Shown piece by piece: positions 17,098 through 25,698 of a stretch of DNA of 52,729 bases (position 1 is the stretch's first letter; each line of letters begins with the position of its first letter). The notes below the pieces were generated by a model that saw only the letters and a list, made by a program, of their open reading frames with translations, ran no database searches and was not told the DNA's origin. Origin of the DNA: Sphingobium sp. (GTDB taxonomy: Bacteria > Pseudomonadota > Alphaproteobacteria > Sphingomonadales > Sphingomonadaceae); NCBI GenBank assembly GCA_017984895.1, contig JAGNYO010000012.1:1-52729 (forward strand), given 5' to 3'. The translations under genes were made by a program, and so were the position numbers.

Positions 17098-18819
17098 ATG
17101 ACCAACAGTTTCGACAAATCCAGACTTCCCAGCCGCCATGTCTCCGTAGGGCCAGAGCGCGCGCCGCATCGCAGCTATTATTATGCGATGGGCTGGAAGG
17201 AGGAGGACATCGCCAAACCCTTCGTGGCGCTCGCCTCCGCGGGAAACGACAGCGCGCCGTGCAACACCATGCTGGATGCGCAGGCGGACTGGGCGCGTGA
17301 GGGCGTGATGGCGGCGGGCGGCACGCCGTTCCGTTTCAATACCATCACGGTGACGGACGGCATCGCCATGGGCCATCAGGGGATGAAGTCGTCGCTCGTC
17401 TCGCGTGAGGTGATCGCCGATTCGGTCGAGCTGTCGGTGCGCGGGCATTGCTATGACGCGCTGGTCGGATTCGCGGGCTGCGACAAGAGCCTGCCCGGCA
17501 TGATGATGGCGATGCTACGTCTGAATGTGCCGTCAATCTTCGTCTATGGCGGCTCGATCCTCCCCGGTCGGTTCGAGGACCGCGACGTCACCGTCGTCGA
17601 TGTGTTTGAAGTGGTCGGCAAATATGCTGCCGGCGCGTGCCCCTTGTCCGAAGTCGTTGCGCTGGAAAAGGTCGCCTGCCCTGGCCACGGGGCATGCGGC
17701 GGGCAATATACCGCGAATACGATGGCGTGTGTTGGCGAGGCGATCGGGCTTTCGTTGCCCAACAGCAACATGGCCCCCGCGCCTTACAAGAGCCGTCAGG
17801 AAATCGCCGTGGCGGCGGGCAGTCAGGTGATGGAACTGCTCGCGCGCAACATCCGCCCACGGGATATCTGCACGCGTGAAGCCTTCATCAATGCCGCGCG
17901 CATTGTAGCCGCGACCGGCGGGTCGACTAATGGCGCGCTCCATCTCCCCGCCATGGCCAACGAGTGCGGCATAGACTTCGATCTGTTCGATGTTGCCGAG
18001 ATATTCAAGACCACGCCCTATATGGCGGATCTCAAACCCGGCGGCAAATATGTCGCGAAGGACATGTATGATGCGGGCGGCATCTATATGCTGATGAAGT
18101 CGCTGGCCGCAACCGGCTTGCTCCACCTGGATTGTATGACGGTTAGCGGTAAAACATTGGGCGAGAATATCAACGAGGTGACGTGGAACCCTGACCAGAA
18201 GGTCATCTACGATGCGAAAACGCCGATCACCCCGACCGGCGGCGTTGTTGGGCTGAAGGGGAACCTTGCGCCCGAAGGCGCGATTGTCAAGGTTGCGGGG
18301 ATGAAGCGGCTCCAGTTCGAGGGGCCGGCGCTGGTGTTCGATTGCGAGGAGGATGCGTTCGCCGCAGTCGAAAAGCGCGAAATCAGGGAAGGACAGATCG
18401 TCGTCATCCGCTATGAAGGACCGAAGGGTGGCCCCGGTATGCGCGAGATGCTTTCTACCACCGCCGCGCTGTATGGCCTAGGCATGGGCGAGAAGATCGC
18501 GCTCATCACAGACGGACGTTTCTCGGGCGCGACACGCGGTTTCTGTATTGGCCATGTCGGGCCGGAAGCGGCCGAGGGCGGCCCGATCGCGGTGGTGGAA
18601 AATGGCGACATCATCCGCATAGATGCCGAGGCGGGAAGCATAGACCTGCTGGTGGATGAGGCGACCCTCGCCGCGCGCAAGGCGAAGTGGCAGCCGCGCA
18701 GCAATGATTATCAGGCGGGTGCGCTGTGGCGCTTTGCGCAAAATGTCGGCCCGGCGCGGGGCGGAGCGGTCACTCATCCGGGCGCCAAAGCCGAAACGCA
18801 TGTCTATGCCGACATCTGA
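17098..18819 (+). CDS. ilvD: Dihydroxy-acid dehydratase
   Basis: A 573-residue IlvD/Edd-family dehydratase making the 2-keto acid precursors of valine and isoleucine. Cysteines that would hold the Fe-S cluster are C55 (APCNTM), C128 (GCDKSLPG) and C200 (GHGACGGQYTANTM). The CN motif at C55 marks the [2Fe-2S] group of dehydratases (plant/mycobacterial type) rather than the E. coli [4Fe-4S] type. The C-terminal TDGRFSGATRG loop is present. I start at the ATG MTNSFDKS with AAGGG about 9 bases upstream. Sugar-acid dehydratases share the fold, so some doubt about substrate remains, although the length and the HRSYYYAMG opening fit IlvD. Confidence 0.88.
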   Translation: MTNSFDKSRLPSRHVSVGPERAPHRSYYYAMGWKEEDIAKPFVALASAGNDSAPCNTMLDAQADWAREGVMAAGGTPFRFNTITVTDGIAMGHQGMKSSLVSREVIADSVELSVRGHCYDALVGFAGCDKSLPGMMMAMLRLNVPSIFVYGGSILPGRFEDRDVTVVDVFEVVGKYAAGACPLSEVVALEKVACPGHGACGGQYTANTMACVGEAIGLSLPNSNMAPAPYKSRQEIAVAAGSQVMELLARNIRPRDICTREAFINAARIVAATGGSTNGALHLPAMANECGIDFDLFDVAEIFKTTPYMADLKPGGKYVAKDMYDAGGIYMLMKSLAATGLLHLDCMTVSGKTLGENINEVTWNPDQKVIYDAKTPITPTGGVVGLKGNLAPEGAIVKVAGMKRLQFEGPALVFDCEEDAFAAVEKREIREGQIVVIRYEGPKGGPGMREMLSTTAALYGLGMGEKIALITDGRFSGATRGFCIGHVGPEAAEGGPIAVVENGDIIRIDAEAGSIDLLVDEATLAARKAKWQPRSNDYQAGALWRFAQNVGPARGGAVTHPGAKAETHVYADI

Positions 18820-20215
18820 TCGGAGCTTTCCGGTCCTCACTGCCGCCGAAATGCGCGCGGCGGAGGCAGCCCTCTTCGCCCGCGGTGTGCCCGAATATAC
18901 GGTGATGGAACGCGCCGGGCGCGCCGCGACGGAGATCATCTGGCGCGCGGGTGCGATGCGCGATGCGCTGGTGCTCTGCGGGCCGGGGAATAATGGCGGC
19001 GATGGCTATGTGATCGCGCGGGTGTTGCGGGAAAAGGGCGTGCCAGTGCGCGTGGCGGCGCTGGGTCCACCGCAAACGGAAAGCGCGTGCAGGGCGTTGG
19101 CGGATTGGGGCGGCCCGGTCGAGGATCTGGCGGAGGCCGCGCCAGCGCATCAACTGGTCGATGCGCTGTTTGGCACCGGGTTGACGCGCGGGCTGGAGAA
19201 TGCGGCATCGGCGCGGTTGGCGGCGCTCGTGCAGGAGGCCGAGATCGCCTATGCCATTGACCTGCCGAGCGGCATCGCGAGTGACGATGGCACGTTGCTA
19301 TCGCCGGTGCCCCGCTTCGACATCTGCATTGCGTTGGGCACATGGAAGCGCGCGCATATGCTGCGCCCTGCCAACCAGTGCTGGGGCCGCATGGTTTGCT
19401 GCGACATCGGCATAGAAGCGCCCGATGCGCGGGTGCATCGTCTTGCACAGCCAAGCCTCTTTCCCCCTGCGGATGGGGCGCACAAATATACACGCGGCCT
19501 GGTGGTCGCGGTGGCAGGCGAGATGGCGGGCGCGTCGGCCCTATCCGCAGAAGCGGCAGCGCGCGCGGGGGCGGGTTATGTGCGCCTGCTCGGTGCGCAG
19601 GCGATTCTTCATACGCCTCATGCCATCGTGCGCGCGTCGCTGCGTGATGAGGCGGCCCTCCATGACCGGCGTATCGGCGCGCTGCTGATCGGGCCGGGAC
19701 TGGGGCGCGGCGATGCGGCGGCGGAGCGGCTGGGTGAGGCGCTGGTGCATCGTCACCCCGCCGTGCTCGATGCGGATGCGCTTTGGCATCTGGCGCGGGG
19801 CACCTTCGCCGCGCTGCCTGACAAGGCGATATTGACGCCCCATGCCGGCGAATTTGCCGACCTGTTCGCCAACCTCAAAGGGCTGGACATTAGCGGAACG
19901 GTGATCGAACAGGCGATGTCCGCCGCGCAAGGGTCTGGCGCGGTGGTGATCCTGAAAGGGCCGACGACCGTGATTGCCGCGCCGGATGGACGGGTGCTGG
20001 TAGCGGACCGCGCGTCAAGCTGGCTCTCTACCGCGGGCACGGGGGATGTGCTTGCCGGCCTGTGCGCGGCTCGGCTTGCGGTGAGTGGCGATCCTTTGCG
20101 TGCGGCAGTAGAGGCGGTGTGGCTGCATGGCGAGGTTGCGCGGCGGGCCGGACCATCCTTCATCGCAGACGATCTGCTGGCGCATATTCCCGCTGCACTA
20201 GCCGCCTGCCTGTGA
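18806..20215 (+). CDS. nnr: Bifunctional NAD(P)H-hydrate epimerase / ADP-dependent NAD(P)H-hydrate dehydratase
   Basis: A metabolite-repair enzyme that returns damaged hydrated NAD(P)H to NAD(P)H. The N-terminal YjeF_N epimerase domain (about 1-215) shows LTAAEMRAAE, CGPGNNGGDGYVIARVL and AIDLPSGIASDDG. The C-terminal ribokinase-like dehydratase domain shows HKYTRGLVVAVAGEM, LLIGPGLGRG, LTPHAGEFADLF and the ATP/ADP site STAGTGDVLAGL. The start overlaps the end of ilvD; ATG 18800 is equally possible, and neither has a clear ribosome binding site. Ends with a GTGA overlap into the methyltransferase gene. Confidence 0.92.
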   Translation: MPTSDRSFPVLTAAEMRAAEAALFARGVPEYTVMERAGRAATEIIWRAGAMRDALVLCGPGNNGGDGYVIARVLREKGVPVRVAALGPPQTESACRALADWGGPVEDLAEAAPAHQLVDALFGTGLTRGLENAASARLAALVQEAEIAYAIDLPSGIASDDGTLLSPVPRFDICIALGTWKRAHMLRPANQCWGRMVCCDIGIEAPDARVHRLAQPSLFPPADGAHKYTRGLVVAVAGEMAGASALSAEAAARAGAGYVRLLGAQAILHTPHAIVRASLRDEAALHDRRIGALLIGPGLGRGDAAAERLGEALVHRHPAVLDADALWHLARGTFAALPDKAILTPHAGEFADLFANLKGLDISGTVIEQAMSAAQGSGAVVILKGPTTVIAAPDGRVLVADRASSWLSTAGTGDVLAGLCAARLAVSGDPLRAAVEAVWLHGEVARRAGPSFIADDLLAHIPAALAACL

Positions 20216-21414
20216 TCGACCCGGCAAGCATCATCCGCATCGCCGCGAAGGGCGATGGCGTCACCGCCGATGGCCGCCATGTGCCGATGAGCGCGCCGGG
20301 GGACCGGCTGATGAGTGATGGCGGGTTGGACTATGGCCCGCATCATGCCGCGCCGCCCTGCGTGCATTATCCGCTGTGCGGCGGGTGCCAGCTTCAGCAT
20401 CTCGATGAGGAAAGCCTCGCCGATTATGTGCGCGAGCGCGTGGCAGGCGCACTGATCGGGCAGGGGATAGAAGGCGCGCACGTGTTGCCCGCAATCCTCT
20501 CCGCGCCGCAGACCCGTCGCCGCGCCGCGCTGCGTGTCGCGCGGCTTGGCAAAAAGACCGCGCTTGGCTTTTCGAGCGAGGGCAGCCACCGGATCGTGGA
20601 TCTTTCGATGTGCGCGGTGCTTCACCCGGCGCTGTTTGCCTTGGTGGAGCCATTGCGGGTATTGCTTGCCGATATGGTGGGCGAGCGCCGCGCCGCGCAT
20701 GTGAAGCTCACCCTCGCCGATCAGGGTGTCGATGTGCTGATCGAGGGGGTGGAGGCGGAAGGGCTTGCGGCGGCGGAGCGGCTTTCTGCGTTCGCCAGCG
20801 ACCATAAGCTGGCGCGGCTTTCGATCGACGATGGCACCGGCATCCAAACCTGGCACGAGCCGGAGCCGCTGACCGTCACCTTCGGCGGCGTGGCGGTGCC
20901 GATGCCGCCTTATGCCTTTTTGCAGGCGACTGCGGATGGCGAGGCGGCGCTGCTCAATGCCGTGCGTCCAGCGCTGGACGGCGCGGGCGTGTGGGCCGAT
21001 CTGTTTTGCGGGCTGGGCACCTTCGCGCTGTCACTGGGCGCGGGCAAGCGCGTCTATGCGGCGGAGGCGGCGCGCGACCTCGTGATGGCGCTGAAAGGCG
21101 CCGCAAACCGCGCGCAGAACCAGCTTTTTAGCGATCATCGCGATCTGTTCCGCAGGCCGCTAACCACGGAAGAGGCGAACCGGTTTGACGCGATCCAGCT
21201 CGATCCACCCCGCGCCGGAGCGCGCGAACAGACGATCCAGCTGGCGGCCGCGACGGTGCCCGCCATCGCCTATGTCTCGTGCAACCCGTCAAGTTTCGCG
21301 CGCGATGCGAAGATGCTGATCGAGGGCGGCTACACTTTGGAGAGCGTGCAGCCGGTCGGGCAGTTCCGCTGGTCCACCCATGTCGAGCTTGCCGCGATCT
21401 TCCGGCGGGCCTAA
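20212..21414 (+). CDS. 23S rRNA (uracil-5-)-methyltransferase, RumA/RlmD-type
   Basis: A 400-residue class I SAM methyltransferase of the TrmA/RumA family. Fe-S ligands: C50, C56 and C59 (CVHYPLCGGC), with a fourth in SMCAVLHP. SAM site: ADLFCGLGTFALSLG. Catalytic part: QLDPPRAGAREQ and AYVSCNPSSFARD, where the Cys of SCNP is the nucleophile. A short N-terminal TRAM-like segment (IAAKGDGVTADG) is present. The GTG start at 20212 overlaps the previous stop. The exact rRNA position it modifies cannot be told from sequence. Confidence 0.9.
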   Translation: MIDPASIIRIAAKGDGVTADGRHVPMSAPGDRLMSDGGLDYGPHHAAPPCVHYPLCGGCQLQHLDEESLADYVRERVAGALIGQGIEGAHVLPAILSAPQTRRRAALRVARLGKKTALGFSSEGSHRIVDLSMCAVLHPALFALVEPLRVLLADMVGERRAAHVKLTLADQGVDVLIEGVEAEGLAAAERLSAFASDHKLARLSIDDGTGIQTWHEPEPLTVTFGGVAVPMPPYAFLQATADGEAALLNAVRPALDGAGVWADLFCGLGTFALSLGAGKRVYAAEAARDLVMALKGAANRAQNQLFSDHRDLFRRPLTTEEANRFDAIQLDPPRAGAREQTIQLAAATVPAIAYVSCNPSSFARDAKMLIEGGYTLESVQPVGQFRWSTHVELAAIFRRA

Positions 21415-21426
21415 TAGTCTGCGCTT

Positions 21427-21792
21427 ATGAGCAGCGAACGCGAGACGGGCCTGGCCCTTGACCCCAAATTTGATGCCAGCGGCCTCATCACCGCGGTGGT
21501 GACGGACGCGGCCACCGGCGCGGTGCTGATGCTCGCGCATATGAACGCCGAGGCGCTGAGCCTGACGCAGACGAGCGGCATCGCGCATTTCTGGTCCCGC
21601 AGCCGGGGGCGGCTGTGGAAGAAGGGCGAGACATCCGGCCATGTGCTGCATGTGGTGGAGCTGCGGATCGACTGTGATCAGGACGCGGTCTGGGTCATCG
21701 CGCGGCCCGCTGGCCCGGCCTGCCACACAGGCGAGACGAGCTGTTTTTACCGGCGCCTTACAGATGATGGTCTGGAAAGGATTGATGGGTAG
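21427..21792 (+). CDS. hisI: Phosphoribosyl-AMP cyclohydrolase
   Basis: A 121-residue enzyme of the third step of histidine synthesis, opening the purine ring of PR-AMP. Seen: [26 protein letters not shown] (here cited as the MNxEAL and FxSRSR regions), [10 protein letters not shown], the metal-binding DCDQDAV and the HTGExSCFYR end with its Cys. The domain is not fused to HisE, as usual in alphaproteobacteria. No other his genes lie nearby. The stop overlaps the next gene by 8 bases. Confidence 0.95.
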   Translation: MSSERETGLALDPKFDASGLITAVVTDAATGAVLMLAHMNAEALSLTQTSGIAHFWSRSRGRLWKKGETSGHVLHVVELRIDCDQDAVWVIARPAGPACHTGETSCFYRRLTDDGLERIDG

Positions 21793-22354
21793 GGGGCGCG
21801 TTGAGGCTTGGCACCGTACCCGACTAGCGTGGGCCGCCGCGCTGGCGCTGATGCTTGTGAGCGCATGTGGCGGGCAGGGCGCGCACCAGCCTGATCAATC
21901 GCGCGGTGCACAGAGCGATGCCGCCCTTTCGCCGCTGGAGACGGCGGCGATGCAGGCAGGGGTGGTGATAAATACCAGCGCTTCACCTATTGGCCTCTAT
22001 CGCAGCCGGCACGAGGCGGGTCTGGATAGCCTGTGCATCGTGGCGGGCAAAGATCAGGGCAAGATGCGCTTTGGGCTGGAGGCGGCTTTCGGCGAGAATA
22101 GCGAATGTCATGGCGCCGGGTCACTCAGACGGTCGGGGGACAGGCTCATCCTCAATTTTGATCGGTCTGCTTGCCTTATCGTCGCCAGCTATGAAGGCGA
22201 TAGGGTGGCAATCCCCGGCGCGCTCGATATGGAGTGCGCCACATTGTGCAGTGCGCGCGGCTCGCTGGAGGGCGTATCCTTTCCCCGTGTCTCTCGTGAG
22301 GAAGGCGTTGCACGGGATGCGCGCGGGAGGGGCGGCGCGGAGCTATGCTCCTGA
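21785..22354 (+). CDS. Predicted lipoprotein of unknown function
   Basis: A 189-residue protein with a lipoprotein signal ([20 protein letters not shown]; lipobox VSAC), so probably anchored in the outer or inner membrane facing the periplasm. After a Gln/Ser-rich linker come several Cys residues ([32 protein letters not shown]) that could form disulfides. I do not recognise a family. The ATG at 21785 overlaps the hisI stop. Confidence 0.7.
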   Translation: MGRGRVEAWHRTRLAWAAALALMLVSACGGQGAHQPDQSRGAQSDAALSPLETAAMQAGVVINTSASPIGLYRSRHEAGLDSLCIVAGKDQGKMRFGLEAAFGENSECHGAGSLRRSGDRLILNFDRSACLIVASYEGDRVAIPGALDMECATLCSARGSLEGVSFPRVSREEGVARDARGRGGAELCS

Positions 22355-22375
22355 CAAAGAGTAGGTGAACGCCTA

Positions 22376-22404
22376 TTGACGTTTACGTGAACGTAAAGTA
22401 GAGA
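22376..22404 (+). promoter_or_regulatory. Predicted promoter and MerR-type (LiuR-like) operator
   Basis: TTGACG (22376-22381) as -35, then the perfect inverted repeat TTTACGTGAACGTAAA (22382-22397; TTTACGT-GA-ACGTAAA), then TAGAGA (22399-22404) or GAGATT (22401-22406) as -10, giving a 17- or 19-base spacer. An operator filling the spacer is how MerR-family regulators work. The repeat is close to the LiuR box known from proteobacterial branched-chain amino acid catabolism. It lies just upstream of the regulator gene, so autoregulation is likely. Confidence 0.65.
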
Positions 22405-22412
22405 TTGACTCT

Positions 22413-22841
22413 ATGGACGATCTGACGACGAAACCCGGCTGGGTTGAGCTGCCCGATGTGAAAGCGCAGCACAATTATTCCATTTCCCAACTCGCCGCCG
22501 AGTTTGAAATTACCCCGCGCGCGCTGCGTTTTTACGAGGACGAAGGGTTGATCGCGCCGGAGCGGCATGGAGCGATGCGCGTCTACGGCAAACGGGATCG
22601 CGCCCGCCTCGCGTGGATTTTGCGCGCGAAGCGGGTGGGCTTTTCGCTAGCCGAAATTCGTGAGATGATCGATCTCTATGATGTGGGCGATGGCCGCGCC
22701 ACTCAGCGCGAGGTGACGCTGCGGAAATGCCGGGACCGGATTGCCCTGCTGGAGCGGCAGCGTGCCGATATCGATGGCGCGATCGAAGAGCTTGCCGCGT
22801 TCGTGGCGCTCGTAGACGCTGCGAAACGGAATGATAAGTAA
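22413..22841 (+). CDS. MerR-family regulator, LiuR-like
   Basis: A 142-residue DNA-binding protein. The winged-helix part reads [30 protein letters not shown], here split as ISQLAAEF and [11 protein letters not shown], followed by [11 protein letters not shown] and [20 protein letters not shown], and a C-terminal dimerising coiled coil. There is no metal-binding Cys pattern. The [10 protein letters not shown] and KRxGFSLAEI motifs are shared with LiuR, the regulator of leucine/isovalerate breakdown. It is followed after 43 bases by an acyl-CoA dehydrogenase gene on the same strand, which it probably controls together with itself. Confidence 0.85.
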   Translation: MDDLTTKPGWVELPDVKAQHNYSISQLAAEFEITPRALRFYEDEGLIAPERHGAMRVYGKRDRARLAWILRAKRVGFSLAEIREMIDLYDVGDGRATQREVTLRKCRDRIALLERQRADIDGAIEELAAFVALVDAAKRNDK

Positions 22842-22884
22842 GATACGCCATATTCCCCCGCTATAAGATATTTGGAGGATTGCC

Positions 22885-24687
22885 ATGCCCATCTATGCCC
22901 CGCCGGTGAAAGACACCCGCTTCGTCCTCGATGCCGTGGTGCGGCTCGATGCCTATGCCAACCTGCCCGGCTTTGAAGGTGCCACGCCCGATCTCGTTTC
23001 CGCTGTGCTGGAGGAGGGCGGCAAGTTCGCTGCCGAGGTGATGGCCCCGCTCAATCAGATCGGCGATGCCCAAGGCTGCACCCGCCATGCGGACGGCAGC
23101 GTAACTACGCCCGATGGCTTCAAGGCGGCTTATGAGCAGTTCGTTGCCGCAGGCTGGCCGACGCTCCATGCGCCAACCGAGTTTGGCGGGCAGGGCTTGC
23201 CCTCTGCGGTAGCGACAGCGATCGGCGAATATTTCTGCTCCGCTAACCACAGCTTCGAAATGTATCACGGCCTCACCACCGGCGCGATCAACTCGCTGCT
23301 GGTGAAGGGCACACCGGAGCAGCAGGCGACCTATCTGCCCAAGATGGTGGAGGGCACCTGGACCGGCACGATGAACCTGACCGAGCCGCATTGCGGCACG
23401 GACCTTGGCCTCATCAAGACCAAGGCGGTGCCGAATACCGATGGCAGCTATGCCATCACCGGCACCAAGATTTTCATCTCTGCCGGAGAGCATGACCTTT
23501 CGGAAAACATCATCCACCTCGTGCTGGCGAAAACGCCCGACGCACCGGAGGGCAGCAAGGGTATCTCGCTGTTCGTGGTGCCGAAGTTCCTCGTCAATGC
23601 GGACGGGTCGCTCGGCGCGCGCAATGCGGTGTCCTGCGGCTCGCTGGAACACAAAATGGGCATCCATGGCAACGCCACCTGCGTCATGAACTATGACGGC
23701 GCGACCGGCTGGCTGGTGGGCGAGGAGAACAAGGGCCTTGCCGCCATGTTCATCATGATGAACGACGCGCGCCTCGGTGTGGGCCTGCAAGGGCTGGCGC
23801 AAGCGGAGATCGCCTATCAGAACGCGGTGCAATATGCGCGGGACCGGCGGCAGGGCCGTGCGCTCACCGGCCCGGCGGACCCATCCGAGAAGGCCGATAC
23901 GCTGTTTGTCCACCCCGATGTGCGCCGCATGCTGATGGAGGCGAAGGCGCTGACCGAGGGTTTGCGCGCGCTGATGCTGTGGGGCGCGGTGCAGGTCGAC
24001 CTGACGCACCACGCCGCGACCGAGGAGGACCGGCAGACGGCGGACGACATCATCTCGCTGCTCACCCCGGTCATCAAGGGCTATGGCACCGACAAGGGCT
24101 TTGAAGTGGCGGTGAACTGCCAGCAGATCTATGGCGGGCATGGCTACATCGTCGAATGGGGCATGGAGCAATATGTGCGCGATGCCCGCATCGCCCAGAT
24201 CTATGAAGGCGCGAACGGCGTGCAGGCGATGGACCTTGTCGGCCGTAAGCTGGCGCAAAATGGCGGGCGGGCGCTTCAGGCCTTCTTCAAGATCATCACC
24301 GAGGAAGTCGCCACCGCCAAGGGCAGCCCGCGCACGGCGAGCTTTGCCGAGGCGCTGGAAAAGGCGAACAGCCAGCTTCAGGCCGCGACCATGTGGCTAA
24401 TGCAGAACGGCATGACCAACCCCAACAATGCCGGGGCGGGATCGCACCATTATATGCACATGATGGGCATCGTCGCGGTGGGGCTGATGTGGCTGCGGAT
24501 GGCGGTGGCGGCAGCGGAACGGCTGGACGCGGGTGCGGACGACGCCGCATGGCTGGAGGCGAAGCTCACCACCGCGCGTTTCTATGCCGAGCGGATCATG
24601 CCCGATGCGGGCGCACTGCGCCGCAAGCTGGAGGGCGGGGCGGAGAGCCTGATGGCCCTGCCGCCGGAAATGTTCGCCGATAGGTGA
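22885..24687 (+). CDS. Acyl-CoA dehydrogenase (large, DmdC/AcdB-like type)
   Basis: A 600-residue FAD flavoenzyme that introduces a trans-2 double bond into an acyl-CoA and passes electrons to ETF. Seen: NLTEPHCGTDLGLIKTKA (FAD-binding TEP), MGIHGNATCVMNYDGATGWL, YGGHGYIVEWGMEQYVRD with the Glu region, and RIAQIYEGANGVQAMDL near the C-terminus. A C-terminal extension, DUF-like, is typical of the about 600-residue group that includes 3-methylmercaptopropionyl-CoA dehydrogenase. GGAGG lies 7 bases before the ATG. The chain length or branching of its substrate is not evident; the LiuR-like regulator beside it hints at branched-chain or short acyl-CoA. Confidence 0.92.
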   Translation: MPIYAPPVKDTRFVLDAVVRLDAYANLPGFEGATPDLVSAVLEEGGKFAAEVMAPLNQIGDAQGCTRHADGSVTTPDGFKAAYEQFVAAGWPTLHAPTEFGGQGLPSAVATAIGEYFCSANHSFEMYHGLTTGAINSLLVKGTPEQQATYLPKMVEGTWTGTMNLTEPHCGTDLGLIKTKAVPNTDGSYAITGTKIFISAGEHDLSENIIHLVLAKTPDAPEGSKGISLFVVPKFLVNADGSLGARNAVSCGSLEHKMGIHGNATCVMNYDGATGWLVGEENKGLAAMFIMMNDARLGVGLQGLAQAEIAYQNAVQYARDRRQGRALTGPADPSEKADTLFVHPDVRRMLMEAKALTEGLRALMLWGAVQVDLTHHAATEEDRQTADDIISLLTPVIKGYGTDKGFEVAVNCQQIYGGHGYIVEWGMEQYVRDARIAQIYEGANGVQAMDLVGRKLAQNGGRALQAFFKIITEEVATAKGSPRTASFAEALEKANSQLQAATMWLMQNGMTNPNNAGAGSHHYMHMMGIVAVGLMWLRMAVAAAERLDAGADDAAWLEAKLTTARFYAERIMPDAGALRRKLEGGAESLMALPPEMFADR

Positions 24688-24705
24688 GGCGTCGCACTTC
24701 CATTC

Positions 24706-24760
24706 GTGTCGAGCATAGTCGAGACACGGACGCGCATAGGTTCTCGACTGCGCTCGAACC
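24706..24760. repeat. Two REP-like palindromes between convergent genes
   Basis: Two 22-base imperfect palindromes at 24706-24727 (GTGTC...GACAC ends) and 24739-24760 (GGTTC...GAACC ends), 11 bases apart, share a TCGA-rich core. They lie in the 93 bases between the ends of the acyl-CoA dehydrogenase gene (plus) and cysK (minus). They resemble the short TCGAG-type intergenic repeats common in sphingomonad genomes and may also act as a two-way terminator. Confidence 0.55.
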
Positions 24761-24780
24761 GGACGGACAGGAGAACATAT

Positions 24781-25698
24781 TCACTCGGGCAGGAAATCCG
24801 GCACGGAGAGGTAGCGCTCGCCCGTATCGTAATTGAAGCCGAGCACCCTGGCGCCCGCGCCCAGTTCGGCCAGCTTCTGCGCGATGGCGGCGAGGGTTGC
24901 GCCGGAGGATATGCCGACCAGCATCCCCTCCTCGCGCGCGGCGCGGCGGGCCATTTCCTTGGCTTCGGCAGGGTCCACCTGGATCACGCCATCGAGCAGC
25001 TTTGTGTGCAGGTTCGAGGGGATGAACCCCGCGCCGATGCCCTGAATGGGGTGCGGGCCGGGTGCGCCGCCGCTGATGACTGGCGAGAGCGTCGGCTCCA
25101 CCGCGAACACCTTGAGGCAGGGCCATGCCTGTTTCAGCACCTGCGCCGTGCCCGTGATATGCCCGCCGGTGCCAACCCCGGTGATGAGCGCATCGAGTGG
25201 TGCATCGGCGAAATCGGCAAGGATCTCCTGCGCCGTGGTGCGCACATGCACCTCGATATTGGCGGGGTTCTCGAACTGTTGCGGCATCCATGCGCCGGAC
25301 ATCTGGGCCACCAGCTCCAGCGCGCGCTCGATTGCGCCCTTCATACCCTTTTCACGCGGGGTTAGATCAAAGCTCGCGCCATAGGCCAGCATCAGGCGGC
25401 GGCGCTCGAGGCTCATGCTCTCGGGCATCACCAGCACAAGCTGATAGCCCTTCACCGCTGCCACCATAGCGAGGCCGATGCCGGTATTGCCCGATGTCGG
25501 CTCGATGATAGTGCCGCCGGGCTTCAGATCTCCCGCTGCTTCCGCCGCCTCGACCATGGCGAGTGCAATGCGATCCTTGATCGAGCCGCCGGGGTTCGCC
25601 CGCTCTGACTTGATCCATACCTCCGCATCCGGAAACAACCGGCCCATGCGGATATGCGGCGTGTTGCCGATGGTATCTAGGATGGATGATGCCTTCAT
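24781..25698 (-). CDS. cysK: Cysteine synthase A (O-acetylserine sulfhydrylase)
   Basis: A 305-residue PLP enzyme making cysteine from O-acetylserine and sulfide. Seen: [11 protein letters not shown] at the N-terminus, [15 protein letters not shown] with the PLP Lys, the substrate loop [15 protein letters not shown]-phosphate loop [13 protein letters not shown] and [10 protein letters not shown] near the end. Length and order match CysK. It overlaps the MFS gene upstream by 4 bases (ATGA), so the two are probably co-transcribed. Confidence 0.93.
   Translation of the reverse strand: MKASSILDTIGNTPHIRMGRLFPDAEVWIKSERANPGGSIKDRIALAMVEAAEAAGDLKPGGTIIEPTSGNTGIGLAMVAAVKGYQLVLVMPESMSLERRRLMLAYGASFDLTPREKGMKGAIERALELVAQMSGAWMPQQFENPANIEVHVRTTAQEILADFADAPLDALITGVGTGGHITGTAQVLKQAWPCLKVFAVEPTLSPVISGGAPGPHPIQGIGAGFIPSNLHTKLLDGVIQVDPAEAKEMARRAAREEGMLVGISSGATLAAIAQKLAELGAGARVLGFNYDTGERYLSVPDFLPE

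Noticed and set aside
22861..24258. Long minus-strand frame opposite the acyl-CoA dehydrogenase
   Set aside because: Same kind of shadow; composition (His, Arg, Leu, Ala) and lack of any motif argue against a gene.
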